From JAEUMG01 sp046349315 (GTDB lineage: Bacteria; Pseudomonadota; Alphaproteobacteria; Rhizobiales; Aestuariivirgaceae): 64,000 bases of DNA. The notes under the pieces are model-generated. The model was given only the letters and a program-made list of their open reading frames with translations, was not told where the DNA came from and did no database searches. The stretch is from contig JAXMCQ010000003.1 of assembly GCA_046349315.1 (NCBI GenBank), positions 124,001 to 188,000 of the forward strand. The letters are read 5' to 3'. Made by a program: the position numbers and the translations under genes. Shown one piece after another: positions 50,562 through 59,706 of the stretch (position 1 is the first letter of the stretch; each line of letters opens with the position of its first letter).

Positions 50562-51329
50562 CTAGTGTGCCGCGAGCAAAATCGCGGCATAGGCCCCCGC
50601 GCCTAGAAAGAAGGCCCTAAAATCGCTGTGCCGGTCGGCCGGCAGTTCATATTTGAGCACATTGAGGATGATGCCACCCGCCAGGAAGGCGAAAAGCCCG
50701 GCAACCGCGAGCGGCGGCAGGTCGATGAGGATGGCGATCGTCCAGCCGGCGACCGCCGCAAAAGCCAATACCCAGCGCCCAACCTTGTCGTAACCGGGAT
50801 AGGACTGCGCCCGCAGGCCTTGGTCGTTGACGACGAAGTGCAATCCCATCGCAATCGCATAGGTCGCAAGATTGACCAAGCCAGTCTCTTCGCGATCGAG
50901 CAGGAGATAGCCGATGATCAAATTGTACAAGGCATAGGTGGCGAGCTGCAGCCAGAAGATGGGGGGCGAGACGCGCCTGATCCCGCTCTTGATCTCCTGG
51001 CGGTTTTCCGAGGCGCGAACCGCGAGTTCCAGTCCGTAGAAGCACACGAGGCCGAGCAGCGCCATAAAATAGACATGCCGCTCGCTGCCGTCGAGAAGGC
51101 CGAAGGGACCACCCTGGTCGAAGACTTTCTGATGGTGCGCCAGTTCGGGCAGGATATGGACGAACACATAGGCAATCGAGATTCCGCCTGCCGCCGACAG
51201 CCAGATCCGTCGCGGCGCCGTCTGCGCGACTTCGATCCGCGATCCGAGCAGGTGGATCGCCGCAAATGACAGGATCACCAGGCAGGTGAGGATTGGATAT
51301 TGCGGTAGCGTTATGTTGATTGTGATCAT
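50562..51329 (-). CDS. Multi-pass membrane protein, ZIP-like
   Basis: A 255-residue protein with about eight helices. It starts at ATG 51329, overlapping the stop of the cyclase gene in an ATGA arrangement. The helix with GGISIAYVFVHILPELAHHQ resembles the His-containing segment of ZIP metal transporters, and AMGLHFVVNDQGLRAQSY has another His-Asn-Asp group. Hypothetical proteins of this type are common, and ZIP relatedness is only suggested. Translational coupling to the cyclase hints at shared expression. Confidence 0.65.
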   Translation of the reverse strand: MITINITLPQYPILTCLVILSFAAIHLLGSRIEVAQTAPRRIWLSAAGGISIAYVFVHILPELAHHQKVFDQGGPFGLLDGSERHVYFMALLGLVCFYGLELAVRASENRQEIKSGIRRVSPPIFWLQLATYALYNLIIGYLLLDREETGLVNLATYAIAMGLHFVVNDQGLRAQSYPGYDKVGRWVLAFAAVAGWTIAILIDLPPLAVAGLFAFLAGGIILNVLKYELPADRHSDFRAFFLGAGAYAAILLAAH

Positions 51330-53041
51330 TCCGGCAGGCCCGCCTTGCGCAGCCCTTCGCAAAAATGCGCTTTCTCCTCGGCTGCCTGGTAGCGTTCGAG
51401 CTTCAGCATGCGCTCAATTGTCATGTCGGGGCGGTCGGCAAGCAATTGTTCGACTTTCCGGCGCGCCTCTTCGTTGCGGCCGAGGAAGGCAAGCGAGGCA
51501 GCGATGTAGGCCAGTTCCCAAGGCTGGTGCTTGTGGACCATGGCTAAGCCGTCCAGCACTTCCTGATACCGCTTTAGCTGAAACAGCGCCGCACCCCTGG
51601 TGTCCCAATACCAACTCGGTGGTATCGGGTCACGTTTGATGACGTCATCGAGCCTTTCCAGAGCAACGGTGGGGCTGCCGGAAAAAATCAGCCACTGCGC
51701 AAGATTCGTGGCGGCCAGGACGTCATTGGGATTCAAAGCGATCGCGCGTTCGGCGTGCACGATCGCCAGGTCCATCCGGTTCTGAAATGCCTGTGTGATT
51801 GACATTGCATTGTGAGCATCGGCCAGCCCGCCATTGATCGACAATGCCTTCCTTGCAAAGGCCGCAGCTGTCTGGACACAGGCATCGTCGAGTGTATCCC
51901 AGTATTTGCCGATCCACACATGCGCAAGCTTTGCGTGGGCCTCCCCCATCAATGGATCGAGTTCGATCGCCCGGTGAAGCGGCTGTTCCGCCCGCTCGTA
52001 GCCGATATAGTCGTTTAGGTATCTGCGGGCTTGCAGATAGCAGTCATGCGCTGCCCAGCTGCTCGGCGGCTTGCGCACAGCCAGCTCGGCTTCGGTATCG
52101 GTCACGCGATGCTCGGTCGCGGTGACGACGGCACGCACGACCTCGTCCTGCACGGCAAAAAGATCGTTTATTTTCCGGTCATAGCGCTCAGCCCATAGAT
52201 GGTTGCCATTCGCCGCGTCGATGAGCTGGGCGGTGATGCGAACCTGCGTGCCAAGTCGCCTCACGCTGCCCTCGACCAGATAGCGCGCCCCCAGTTCCTT
52301 GCCGATCCTTCTCATATCGAAAGAATGATCGCGATACTGGAAGGACGAATTGCGCGCGATCACCAGGAGCGAGGAGAAGCGCGCGAGCTCGGTGATGATG
52401 TCCTCGGTTATGCCGTCGGCGAAATAGGCTTGTTCGGGATCGCCGCTCATGTTCTGAAATGGCAGCACCGCGATTGACGGCTTATTGGTAGCCCCTGTCA
52501 CCAAGATCGTCGCTGTCGTCATACGGGTCCCGATGCGATAGGCCCGCACCGGTTTGTCGATGTTTTTCAGCTGTTGCTCGCCCATGTCCTGGAACGGCGT
52601 TTCGATCCTCCCGCGAACCGCTTCAAGAATCTGATTTGAGATGACAGTTCCGCCGGGTTCGGCAAGAGACTCCAGCCGGGCTGCGATGTTGACGCCCTCG
52701 CCATAAATGTCGCTGCCCTCGCCGATCACATCGCCCAGATTGATGCCGATGCGCAGCACGATCCGCTTTGTCTCTTCCACGCCCTCATTCGCCGCCGCCA
52801 TCTGCTTTTGCAGTTCGATGGCGCCCTGCACGGCATTGACCGCCGACGCGAACTCGACCAATACGCCGTCGCCCATCAGTTTCACGATCCGCCCGCCATG
52901 CGCCTTGACGACCGGCTCCAGAATCCCCTTCCGCCGCTCCTTGAGCGCCGCGAGCGTCCCCGCCTCGTCCAGCTCCATCATCCGCGAATAGCCGACCACA
53001 TCGGCCACCATGATCGCGGCGAGCCGGCGGTTTGTACTCAT
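51326..53041 (-). CDS. Class III adenylate/guanylate cyclase with TPR-like C-terminus, copy 1
   Basis: A 571-residue soluble protein. The cyclase domain (residues 1-170) starts RRLAAIMVADVVGYSRMMEL with the first metal Asp, and has GRIVKLMGDGVLVEFASAVN and NLGDVIGEGSDIYGEGVNIA. A domain (IAVLPFQNMSGDPEQAYFAD, then GITEDIITELAR) resembling FlgO/TolB-N-type folds follows, then TPR-like repeats (KALSINGGLADAHNAMSITQ). This architecture, cyclase-FlgO-like-TPR, is common in Hyphomicrobiales. ATG 53041 overlaps the stop of the upstream paralog by four bases. It should make cAMP; its input is unknown. Confidence 0.92.
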   Translation of the reverse strand: MSTNRRLAAIMVADVVGYSRMMELDEAGTLAALKERRKGILEPVVKAHGGRIVKLMGDGVLVEFASAVNAVQGAIELQKQMAAANEGVEETKRIVLRIGINLGDVIGEGSDIYGEGVNIAARLESLAEPGGTVISNQILEAVRGRIETPFQDMGEQQLKNIDKPVRAYRIGTRMTTATILVTGATNKPSIAVLPFQNMSGDPEQAYFADGITEDIITELARFSSLLVIARNSSFQYRDHSFDMRRIGKELGARYLVEGSVRRLGTQVRITAQLIDAANGNHLWAERYDRKINDLFAVQDEVVRAVVTATEHRVTDTEAELAVRKPPSSWAAHDCYLQARRYLNDYIGYERAEQPLHRAIELDPLMGEAHAKLAHVWIGKYWDTLDDACVQTAAAFARKALSINGGLADAHNAMSITQAFQNRMDLAIVHAERAIALNPNDVLAATNLAQWLIFSGSPTVALERLDDVIKRDPIPPSWYWDTRGAALFQLKRYQEVLDGLAMVHKHQPWELAYIAASLAFLGRNEEARRKVEQLLADRPDMTIERMLKLERYQAAEEKAHFCEGLRKAGLPE

Positions 53042-54771
53042 TCCGGCAATCCCGCCTTGCGCATTCCATCGATCCAATGTTCGGCATCGACGGGATTCTT
53101 GTGATGCAGCGATAGGGACATGATGTGGAAATCCGGCTTTAGCCGGAGCACTTCAGCCGCCCGTTCACGGGCCGCTTCGCGTTGTCCCAGCTGTGCATAG
53201 CATGCTGCCATACGCGCGATACACCAAAACGCCGTCCGTCCTCCGCTCAGTCGATACGAAGCCAATGCCTCTTCGTAGTGGTGCGCTGTGTACTGCGCGA
53301 TCGCCAGATTGTCCCAATACCAATCCGGATGAAGCGGATTGAGGCGCATCGCCTGGCGGATCACTTCGACGCCCTCTTCCGCGCGGCCGACAATGGCGAG
53401 GGCATATCCCCTGTGCGCGGCGGCATTTGCGTCATTGGGGTTGAGCGCCGCGGTACGCTCGAAATGGGAGAGTGCTAAATCATACTCGCCGCGCAGCAGA
53501 TAGGCTTGACCAAGAAACTGATGTCCTCTGCTCTCGCGCGGATCCAGGCTGACCGCGACCCGCGCACTCTCCACGGAGCGATCCTTGATTGCGTCCGGCG
53601 CAAGAGCGAAGCCATGCTCGAGCAGCAGCGCCAGGGAGAAATAGGCATGGGCGAGGGCGAAACGCGGGTCGAGCGCGATTGCGCGCTCGAATAGTTCCCG
53701 CGCGCGTCTATTCTCTCCCTCGCCATAGGCGCGCAGATGTTCGATGCCGCGCAGGAGGTTGTCATAGGCTGCGAGACTTGCCGGGTGTTTGCGAAGGGTG
53801 CCCTTGATCTCGGCATCTTCGACTCTCCCTATCAGGGTCGCGACAACAGTTCGCGTAACCTCGTCCTGAAGCTCGAAAAGGTCGTCGACATTGCGATCGT
53901 AGCGTTCGCTCCAAAGGTGATTGCCTGTACGGGCCTCGATCAGCTGCGCCGTAATGCGAAGTCGAGTGCCGAGCTTTCGGATACTTCCTTCGACGATGTA
54001 CTGGGCACCCAGCTCCTTGCCGATCTGGCGCATGTCGAGCGCCTTGTCGCGGTACTGAAATGATGAGTTCCGTGCAATAACGAACAACGACTGCAGTCGC
54101 GACAATTCGGTGATGATATCCTCGGTAATGCCATCGCTGAAATACCGCTGTTCCGGGTCGCCGGACATGTTGAGGAATGGCAACACGGCAATTGACGGCT
54201 TGCTCGGCGTATCTGCACCGCCCACCGAGGCGAAAGGGATGGTGGCGGATTGGATCCGAAAGGCCTTAACCGGACCGGAGATGTTTTTGAGCTGCTGCTC
54301 TCCCATATCCTCCGCGGTTCGGTCGATCTTGGTCCTGACTTCATCATATACTTTGGCAGAGAGGCAAATTCCGCCTGGCTCCGCCAGTGCCTCTAGCCGG
54401 GCCGCGATGTTGACGCCCTCGCCATAAATGTCGCTGCCCTCGCCGATCACATCGCCCAGATTGATGCCGATGCGCAGCACGATCCGCTTGGCATCCTCGG
54501 CGCCATCATTCGCCGCCGTCATCTGCTTTTGCAACTCGATCGCGCCCTGCACGGCATTAACCGCGCTCGCGAACTCGACCAGCACACCGTCACCCATCAC
54601 CTTTACGACCCGCCCGCCATGCGCCTTGACGATCGGCTCCAATATGCCCTTCCGCCGCTCCTTCAAGACAGCGAGCGTCCCCGCTTCATCGGCCTCCATC
54701 ATCCGCGAATAGCCGACCACATCGGCCACCATGATCGCGGCAAGCCGGCGATTGGGGGCTGCGGTGCTCAT
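53038..54771 (-). CDS. Class III adenylate/guanylate cyclase with TPR-like C-terminus, copy 2
   Basis: A 577-residue paralog of the preceding gene product. The cyclase and FlgO-like parts are closely similar (RRLAAIMVADVVGYSRMMEA and SIAVLPFLNMSGDPEQRYFS), with long stretches of nearly identical DNA around 52.7-53.0 and 54.4-54.7 kb. The TPR part diverges more (RVAVSLDPRESRGHQFLGQA). ATG 54771 has AGGAG four bases before and lies eight bases from the stop of the Rieske-flavodoxin gene. Tandem duplication followed by divergence of the sensory repeats is the simplest reading. Confidence 0.92.
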   Translation of the reverse strand: MSTAAPNRRLAAIMVADVVGYSRMMEADEAGTLAVLKERRKGILEPIVKAHGGRVVKVMGDGVLVEFASAVNAVQGAIELQKQMTAANDGAEDAKRIVLRIGINLGDVIGEGSDIYGEGVNIAARLEALAEPGGICLSAKVYDEVRTKIDRTAEDMGEQQLKNISGPVKAFRIQSATIPFASVGGADTPSKPSIAVLPFLNMSGDPEQRYFSDGITEDIITELSRLQSLFVIARNSSFQYRDKALDMRQIGKELGAQYIVEGSIRKLGTRLRITAQLIEARTGNHLWSERYDRNVDDLFELQDEVTRTVVATLIGRVEDAEIKGTLRKHPASLAAYDNLLRGIEHLRAYGEGENRRARELFERAIALDPRFALAHAYFSLALLLEHGFALAPDAIKDRSVESARVAVSLDPRESRGHQFLGQAYLLRGEYDLALSHFERTAALNPNDANAAAHRGYALAIVGRAEEGVEVIRQAMRLNPLHPDWYWDNLAIAQYTAHHYEEALASYRLSGGRTAFWCIARMAACYAQLGQREAARERAAEVLRLKPDFHIMSLSLHHKNPVDAEHWIDGMRKAGLPE

Positions 54772-54779
54772 GTCACTCC

Positions 54780-55868
54780 TCAACCCGCCCCATGCGCCTT
54801 GCGCCCACCGCGCTCGAGCGTCTCGGGCGGCGCGGTGGCGATCAGGCGCTCCGCGAGCTCGATGGCGCGCTGCGCCAGCGCCGCTGCCCCATCATGCAGG
54901 TCCTTGGAATCGCGCACCTGGCGGACATTGTTTTCCATGTCTTCGGCGCTCCAGCCACGGCTATGCGCGATGTAAGGAAACTGCGGAAAGTGAAAGCCAA
55001 GTTCGGCGAAGAAGCCGAGCATCTGCCCGGCGACGCCCTGCACATTGTCCTGGCCGCCGACGATGATGAAGCCAGCGACCTTGTTCTGGATCAGCACGCG
55101 ATTATGCGTCGTCACCTGGTTCTGAACGCAATTGAGCCGCTCGGCCATGCGGAAATAGAGCGAGCTTGCCTGGCCCCAGCGGATCGGCGTCGCGACCAGT
55201 ACAACATCCGCCCAATGCACCAGGGCTTCATAGACGACGGTCAACTCGTCTTTCGCATTCATCTGGGTGATCGAACACGGCCAGGTACAGGCACGCGCCG
55301 CCTTCGAGTAATAACCCTGGCAGGATTGAAACTTGAGATCATTGAGCCGGATATGCTGCGTCTCGCAGCCCTTGTCCGCCGCCGCCTTGAGTGCCGAGCT
55401 CAAGAGATCGTCCGAGCCGGAATAACGCGGCGCACTCTTGGCCATCGCGGTTGTCGAAATCCCGGCCACCCGCACCGGCCCTCCGCCGCGGCTCACCGGT
55501 CGCGCCAAGGGATGGGGCTCATGCGGCGCCCGCTGCCGCTTCGTTGCGCCCTTGATGTTGATGAGCACGCGCCCGTTTTCGACCTTCACGGGAAAGGCCG
55601 GCACCCGGTCCGCCTCGAAGCCCGGCTCGCCAAGCCCCGTCACACGATGGAACTTCCATTGATGCCACGGGCAGACGATGTAATCGCCGTCGAGATGGCC
55701 CTCGCCCAAAGGGCCGCCGGCGTGATTGCAATGATTATTGACGGCGCCGAACTGGCCGCCGGCGCAGGAGACGGCAATCTGAAGCCGCCCAATCTCCACG
55801 CGGCTCAAACCCTTGGCCGCGAGATCGGTCTCGGCGCCTGCGTCTTTCCAGTCTTCAGCTTCGCTCAT
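54780..55868 (-). CDS. Rieske [2Fe-2S] domain fused to flavodoxin/NADPH-dependent FMN reductase domain
   Basis: A 362-residue two-domain protein. The N-terminal Rieske domain (residues 1-105) has both cluster motifs, CNHAGG and CPWHQWKF. After a basic Pro-rich linker (KRQRAPHEPHPLARPVSRGG) comes a flavin reductase fold (VRVAGISTTAMAKSAPRYSG, KFQSCQGYYSKAARACTWPC, ADVVLVATPIRWGQASSLYF). ATG 55868 is used; an in-frame start nine codons earlier is weaker. It heads the chain containing the two cyclases. The combination suggests electron transfer from NAD(P)H via flavin to an iron-sulfur centre or the reverse. The pathway is unknown. Confidence 0.87.
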   Translation of the reverse strand: MSEAEDWKDAGAETDLAAKGLSRVEIGRLQIAVSCAGGQFGAVNNHCNHAGGPLGEGHLDGDYIVCPWHQWKFHRVTGLGEPGFEADRVPAFPVKVENGRVLINIKGATKRQRAPHEPHPLARPVSRGGGPVRVAGISTTAMAKSAPRYSGSDDLLSSALKAAADKGCETQHIRLNDLKFQSCQGYYSKAARACTWPCSITQMNAKDELTVVYEALVHWADVVLVATPIRWGQASSLYFRMAERLNCVQNQVTTHNRVLIQNKVAGFIIVGGQDNVQGVAGQMLGFFAELGFHFPQFPYIAHSRGWSAEDMENNVRQVRDSKDLHDGAAALAQRAIELAERLIATAPPETLERGGRKAHGAG

Positions 55869-56031
55869 TGCTGCCCCCGCAAGCTGCAGGCACAACCTAG
55901 CCGATCAGGGCTCTCGCGTCACTCGCCGGACGGCGTGCGATTTGAGCGGAGACCTTTGCGAAATCTTAACAGCGCCGCGCCAATCTCGGCGCCCGATCGA
56001 ACAGGGACGTTGCCTGTTCCCGGAGTGAACC

Positions 56032-57744
56032 ATGGCAGTTGGTACCGACTACATTCTTGATGGCCTCATTCGCGAGGGCATCGACCATATTTTTATGGTT
56101 CCCGGCGGCCTCATCGATCCGTTCTTGCCGGCGCTCGGCCGCTTCCCGGCGATCAAGCCGATCGTCGCCACCCAGGAAGGGGGTGCCGCTTACATGGCCG
56201 ACGGCTATGCCCGCGCCTCTGGCAAGTTCGGTGTCGCACTCGGCATTGGCGGTCCCGGGCTCGGCAATATGATCACCGCCATGGCGACCGCGCTCACCGA
56301 CTCCTCGCGGATGATGGTGCTCAGCGGCGAAGTGGCGCTTGCCATGGAAGGCCTCGGCCAGTTCCAGGATGCGAGCGCCGAGACCTTCAACGATCCGGTG
56401 CTCGCCGCGCCCGTCACCCGCTTCTCGACCTCGGTCGATTCCGTCACCAATCTCAATCACATCTTCCGCCGCGCCTTGATGGAAATGGCCGGCCCGCCTT
56501 CGGGGCCGGTGCATTTGTCATTGCCGCATGAAGCCCTCGTCGGCGAAGTCAATGTCGCGCATGAGCCGATCGACCAGGCGCTCTGGCACGCCCATGCCAT
56601 TGACCGCGCAATGGCCATGCGCGCCCTCCTGCCGCTCGCCAACGAGAAGCCGGCTCGCATTGCCGTTCTTGCCGGCGCCGGCGTTGAGCACGCGGGCGCC
56701 AACAAGCGGCTAATTACTCTTGCCGAGCGCTTCTCCATTCCGGTCGCCACGACACTGCGCGCCAAGGGCGTGATCCCCGAGGATCATCCGATGTCGCTTG
56801 GCGTCTTCGGCTATGCCGGCACGCGCCATGCGACGCAGGCGCTGTTCGATCCCGATCTCGATCTGCTGATCGTCTTGGGCTCCGGCCTCAACGAGCGCGA
56901 CACCATGCATTGGTCGACGCGGCTCAAGCCGAAGCACGGCCTTATCAGCGTCAATCTCTCGCCCAAGGTCCTGGCCCAGGAGACGGGCGCGGATCACGCC
57001 GTGGTCGGCGATGCCGGCGCCTTCATCGAACTCCTCTTTGAGCCGCAAATCGTCGCAAGCCTTGAAGTGGGCAAGGCGGAGCGCGCCGCATGGCTTTCAA
57101 AGATCCGCTCAGGCGCAAGGCTTTACGACACCGAGAATCTAGACAGCACGGCCATCCCGATTCACCCGACCCGCATTGTCGGCGCTTTGCGCAAGGCGCT
57201 GCCGCGCGACGGTATCGTGCTCGTCGACTCGGGCGCGCATCGCGCCTTTGCCGGCCATTACTTCGATTCATACATGCCGCGCACGTATATCTCGGCGACC
57301 AATCTCGGGCCGATGGGCTGGGGCATTCCGGCTTCAATCGGCGCCGCCTGTGCGCGGCCCGGCACGCGCGTGGCGCTTGTCACCGGCGACGGCTGCATGC
57401 AGATGCACGGCATCGAAATCGCGGTCGCCGCGCGCTATCGCCTGCCGGTCACCTTCGTGCTGCTCAACAATGCAGCCCTTGGCAATGTCTGGCTCCGCGC
57501 CCACAAGCTCGGCCCCGTCCCTGCCGAGCTCACCAGCATTCCCGATCACGACTGGGCAAGCTTCGCCAAGGGCCTCGGTCTCGCCGCGGCTACGGTGCGC
57601 AAGCCCGAGGAGATCGAGCCTGCACTCACGCGCGCCATGCAGGAGGACGGACCATTCCTGATTGACTTCAAGACCGAAAAGAACTGCGTCACACCGGTCT
57701 ATGATTTCTCGGCCGAAGTGCAGCGCTGGTCTTATCACGAATAG
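56032..57744 (+). CDS. Thiamine-diphosphate enzyme of the acetolactate synthase-like family
   Basis: A 570-residue ThDP enzyme. The catalytic Glu is in IVATQEGGAAYMADGYARAS, the central domain has ARIAVLAGAGVEHAGANKRL, and the ThDP site is VTGDGCMQMHGIEIA with NNAALGN 26-28 residues later. Length matches acetolactate synthase or related decarboxylases; no small regulatory subunit gene is near. Substrate is uncertain: sulfopyruvate-, benzoylformate- and oxalyl-CoA-type decarboxylases share the fold. The next gene starts two bases after its stop. Confidence 0.88.
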   Translation: MAVGTDYILDGLIREGIDHIFMVPGGLIDPFLPALGRFPAIKPIVATQEGGAAYMADGYARASGKFGVALGIGGPGLGNMITAMATALTDSSRMMVLSGEVALAMEGLGQFQDASAETFNDPVLAAPVTRFSTSVDSVTNLNHIFRRALMEMAGPPSGPVHLSLPHEALVGEVNVAHEPIDQALWHAHAIDRAMAMRALLPLANEKPARIAVLAGAGVEHAGANKRLITLAERFSIPVATTLRAKGVIPEDHPMSLGVFGYAGTRHATQALFDPDLDLLIVLGSGLNERDTMHWSTRLKPKHGLISVNLSPKVLAQETGADHAVVGDAGAFIELLFEPQIVASLEVGKAERAAWLSKIRSGARLYDTENLDSTAIPIHPTRIVGALRKALPRDGIVLVDSGAHRAFAGHYFDSYMPRTYISATNLGPMGWGIPASIGAACARPGTRVALVTGDGCMQMHGIEIAVAARYRLPVTFVLLNNAALGNVWLRAHKLGPVPAELTSIPDHDWASFAKGLGLAAATVRKPEEIEPALTRAMQEDGPFLIDFKTEKNCVTPVYDFSAEVQRWSYHE

Positions 57745-57746
57745 TC

Positions 57747-58268
57747 ATGGCCCCGCTCTCTTTCGATGCCGCGAAACTCGATGCCAATGGTCGCGCCATC
57801 TATGAGCGGTTAAAGGCGCGCCGCGCCGCGCAAGGCGCACCCTTCAGCGGACCTTATCTTGCGCTGATGAACAATCCCGAATTGACCGAGAAGATCGAAG
57901 CGCTCGGCTATTACTTGAAGTTTGAAGGCGCGCTGCCGCGCGATGTCTACCAGTTCACCGTGCTTACCGTGGCGGTCGACTGCGGTGCCGATTTCGAATG
58001 GCACGACCATGTGGAACACGCCCGCGCCGCGGGCATCCCGGAAAAGGTGATAGAAGCTATCCACGCGCGCGCCGCGATCACCGACGAACCTTACGCCACC
58101 GCGTTGCCGGTGATTGAAGCCGCCTTCAAATGGCAGGATGTTCCGCAAGCGGCGCAGGATGCAGCGATCGCCCGCTTCGGCATCAAGGCCTATGTCGAGC
58201 TCGTGGTGGTCACCGGCTTCTACCAGATGTTCTCGTCGATCAACCAGGGCTTCGCGGTTTCCGCCTAG
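57747..58268 (+). CDS. Carboxymuconolactone decarboxylase-like protein
   Basis: A 173-residue helical protein of the AhpD/carboxymuconolactone-decarboxylase superfamily (RAAQGAPFSGPYLALMNNPE, then KFEGALPRDVYQFTVLTVAV and FEWHDHVEHARAAGIPEKVI). The CxxC pair of AhpD is missing, while the conserved Glu and His of the decarboxylase-like group (EWHDHVEHA) are kept. It is coupled to the ThDP enzyme by a two-base gap, so the two probably act on the same carbon compound. Exact reaction unknown. Confidence 0.85.
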   Translation: MAPLSFDAAKLDANGRAIYERLKARRAAQGAPFSGPYLALMNNPELTEKIEALGYYLKFEGALPRDVYQFTVLTVAVDCGADFEWHDHVEHARAAGIPEKVIEAIHARAAITDEPYATALPVIEAAFKWQDVPQAAQDAAIARFGIKAYVELVVVTGFYQMFSSINQGFAVSA

Positions 58269-58320
58269 TGACCTTAGGCGGCGGCGAAAAATTGCTGCCG
58301 CCGGATTGCGACGCCGCAAG

Positions 58321-58902
58321 CTACTGCGCCACGAGGCTAAGATCGCGGTTGAGAGTTCCTCGCCAGGATCGAACCCGGACTGTATCCGTCGACCGACCAT
58401 CTGGGAGTGGCGCCCAGACACTCTTTCCTATACGGGCGGTAAGCGTCTCGACTGTCATCGCTGCTGCGTCTGTCCGTGTCTCACACCAAGCACCCGCGCA
58501 CATGCCGCGGCTAACGACGGAGACAATCGCGACCTCTTCGGTGATTATTCTGCGAATGAAGTCGAGTGCGGCAAGACACTCGTTCCATTCGCACGAGCCG
58601 TCAGGCGGGGGATCAATGTTCCATGGATTGAAATGTTCATGGTAGTTGTCCAGACCGACGGTAACTTCGGAATCATCGGTCGAAATCCATAGGGTGCCAA
58701 TTAGGTCCGCCTCGGCTGCGGGGTGCACGACTATCAGCGCACAATCTTGCTTTCCCTCCCTTCTCTCATTGGCTGCAAGCACGCGCCATTCCGGATACTC
58801 CGCGAAGAGGAGGTCAACGAACGTCCGGGAGAAATCGTCGATACTGTCCAGGTCCAAAATCGGCTCCTGATTACTCAGCCGCACCAACAGTATCGCAACC
58901 AC
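58321..58902 (-). CDS. Hypothetical protein, unknown family
   Basis: A 193-residue protein from GTG 58902. It has an alpha/beta pattern with DFSRTFVDLLFAEYPEWRVL, DLIGTLWISTDDSEVTVGLD and NYHEHFNPWNI in the first half; a Cys-rich stretch (RGMCAGAWCETRTD) in the second. There is no signal peptide. The base composition is lower in GC than neighbours, which may mean acquisition. The shape slightly resembles immunity proteins that pair with toxins, but no toxin gene is adjacent and I do not assign it. Confidence 0.5.
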   Translation of the reverse strand: MVAILLVRLSNQEPILDLDSIDDFSRTFVDLLFAEYPEWRVLAANERREGKQDCALIVVHPAAEADLIGTLWISTDDSEVTVGLDNYHEHFNPWNIDPPPDGSCEWNECLAALDFIRRIITEEVAIVSVVSRGMCAGAWCETRTDAAAMTVETLTARIGKSVWAPLPDGRSTDTVRVRSWRGTLNRDLSLVAQ

Positions 58903-58952
58903 ATATTGATCGTCAAAGAAGGGCGTTGCGTTCAGCTGAAGTAGTCAGCCGC

Positions 58953-59696
58953 TCAACGCCCATGATGTCGCGCCGGCATCGCCTCGCTCAACGTCACGAA
59001 CCGAAATCCCTTCGCCTTCAATTCCAGCATGCCTTCGACGACACCGGCGCCCGCTGGTCGTTTCGGCTGGTTCACATGCGCGAGGATCACATCGCCGTCG
59101 CGCGCATTGGCGATCCGCCGCGCCGTCGCCTTCTCGCCGAGCAAGGCGCCGGCATCCGCGGCAATACTATAGCCGGCGATCCGCTCATGCAGCGTTCCGA
59201 TCAGTGCAACGCTTGACGGCGTGTACTTCGCGGTGGCGCCGCGAAACCAGTGCGGCACATGTCCGGTCGCGGCGATGATCGCCTTGCTCCCACCTTCGAC
59301 TTCGCTGGTGACCGACGCGGCCGACCCCGCAGCCTTGACGCCATAGACGCGCATCGGTCGGTCGATCGCGGCCAGGTGCCGCGCGCCATGATTTTCGATC
59401 TCGAACAATTCGGGATGCGCCTTCAAAATGGCGACCGCCTCGGGATTGCGCGAAAGCCATTTCGCGGTAACGAAGATCGTCGCCGGAATATGATTTTCGA
59501 CGAGCCCCGCAAGGATGCGCGAATCCGCCTTGCCGCCGCAGGCATCGAGCGTTAGCGCCACTTCCGGTGAGGCACTCTGGCCGCGCGCAAAGGTGAGCCG
59601 CGGCTCGATCAATGATGGCTTTGCGAACGCCGAAGGCGCTATCGCTCCGACTGTCACGACGAGCGTGACGGCCATTGCCAGTTTGAAGAAAATCAC
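58953..59696 (-). CDS. Polysaccharide deacetylase (NodB) family exported protein
   Basis: A 247-residue protein with a signal peptide (MAVTLVVTVGAIAPSAFAKP). The NodB-fold motifs are variant: EVALTLDACGGKADSRILAG where TFDDG is usual, keeping the first Asp, and EIENHGARHLAA for the metal His pair. HWFRGATAKYTP and DGDVILAHVNQPK are the later motifs. This TLDACGG form is a recurring subgroup of putative sugar or peptidoglycan deacetylases. Starts after a short basic segment; exact start uncertain by a few codons. The next gene is ten bases upstream of it on the same strand. Confidence 0.85.
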   Translation of the reverse strand: MIFFKLAMAVTLVVTVGAIAPSAFAKPSLIEPRLTFARGQSASPEVALTLDACGGKADSRILAGLVENHIPATIFVTAKWLSRNPEAVAILKAHPELFEIENHGARHLAAIDRPMRVYGVKAAGSAASVTSEVEGGSKAIIAATGHVPHWFRGATAKYTPSSVALIGTLHERIAGYSIAADAGALLGEKATARRIANARDGDVILAHVNQPKRPAGAGVVEGMLELKAKGFRFVTLSEAMPARHHGR

Positions 59697-59706
59697 GCGC
59701 AGGCTA

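Noticed and set aside
54792..56060. A 422-codon open frame opposite the Rieske-flavodoxin gene
   Set aside because: Antisense to a gene with clear Rieske and flavin motifs; it also runs into the start of the ThDP gene.
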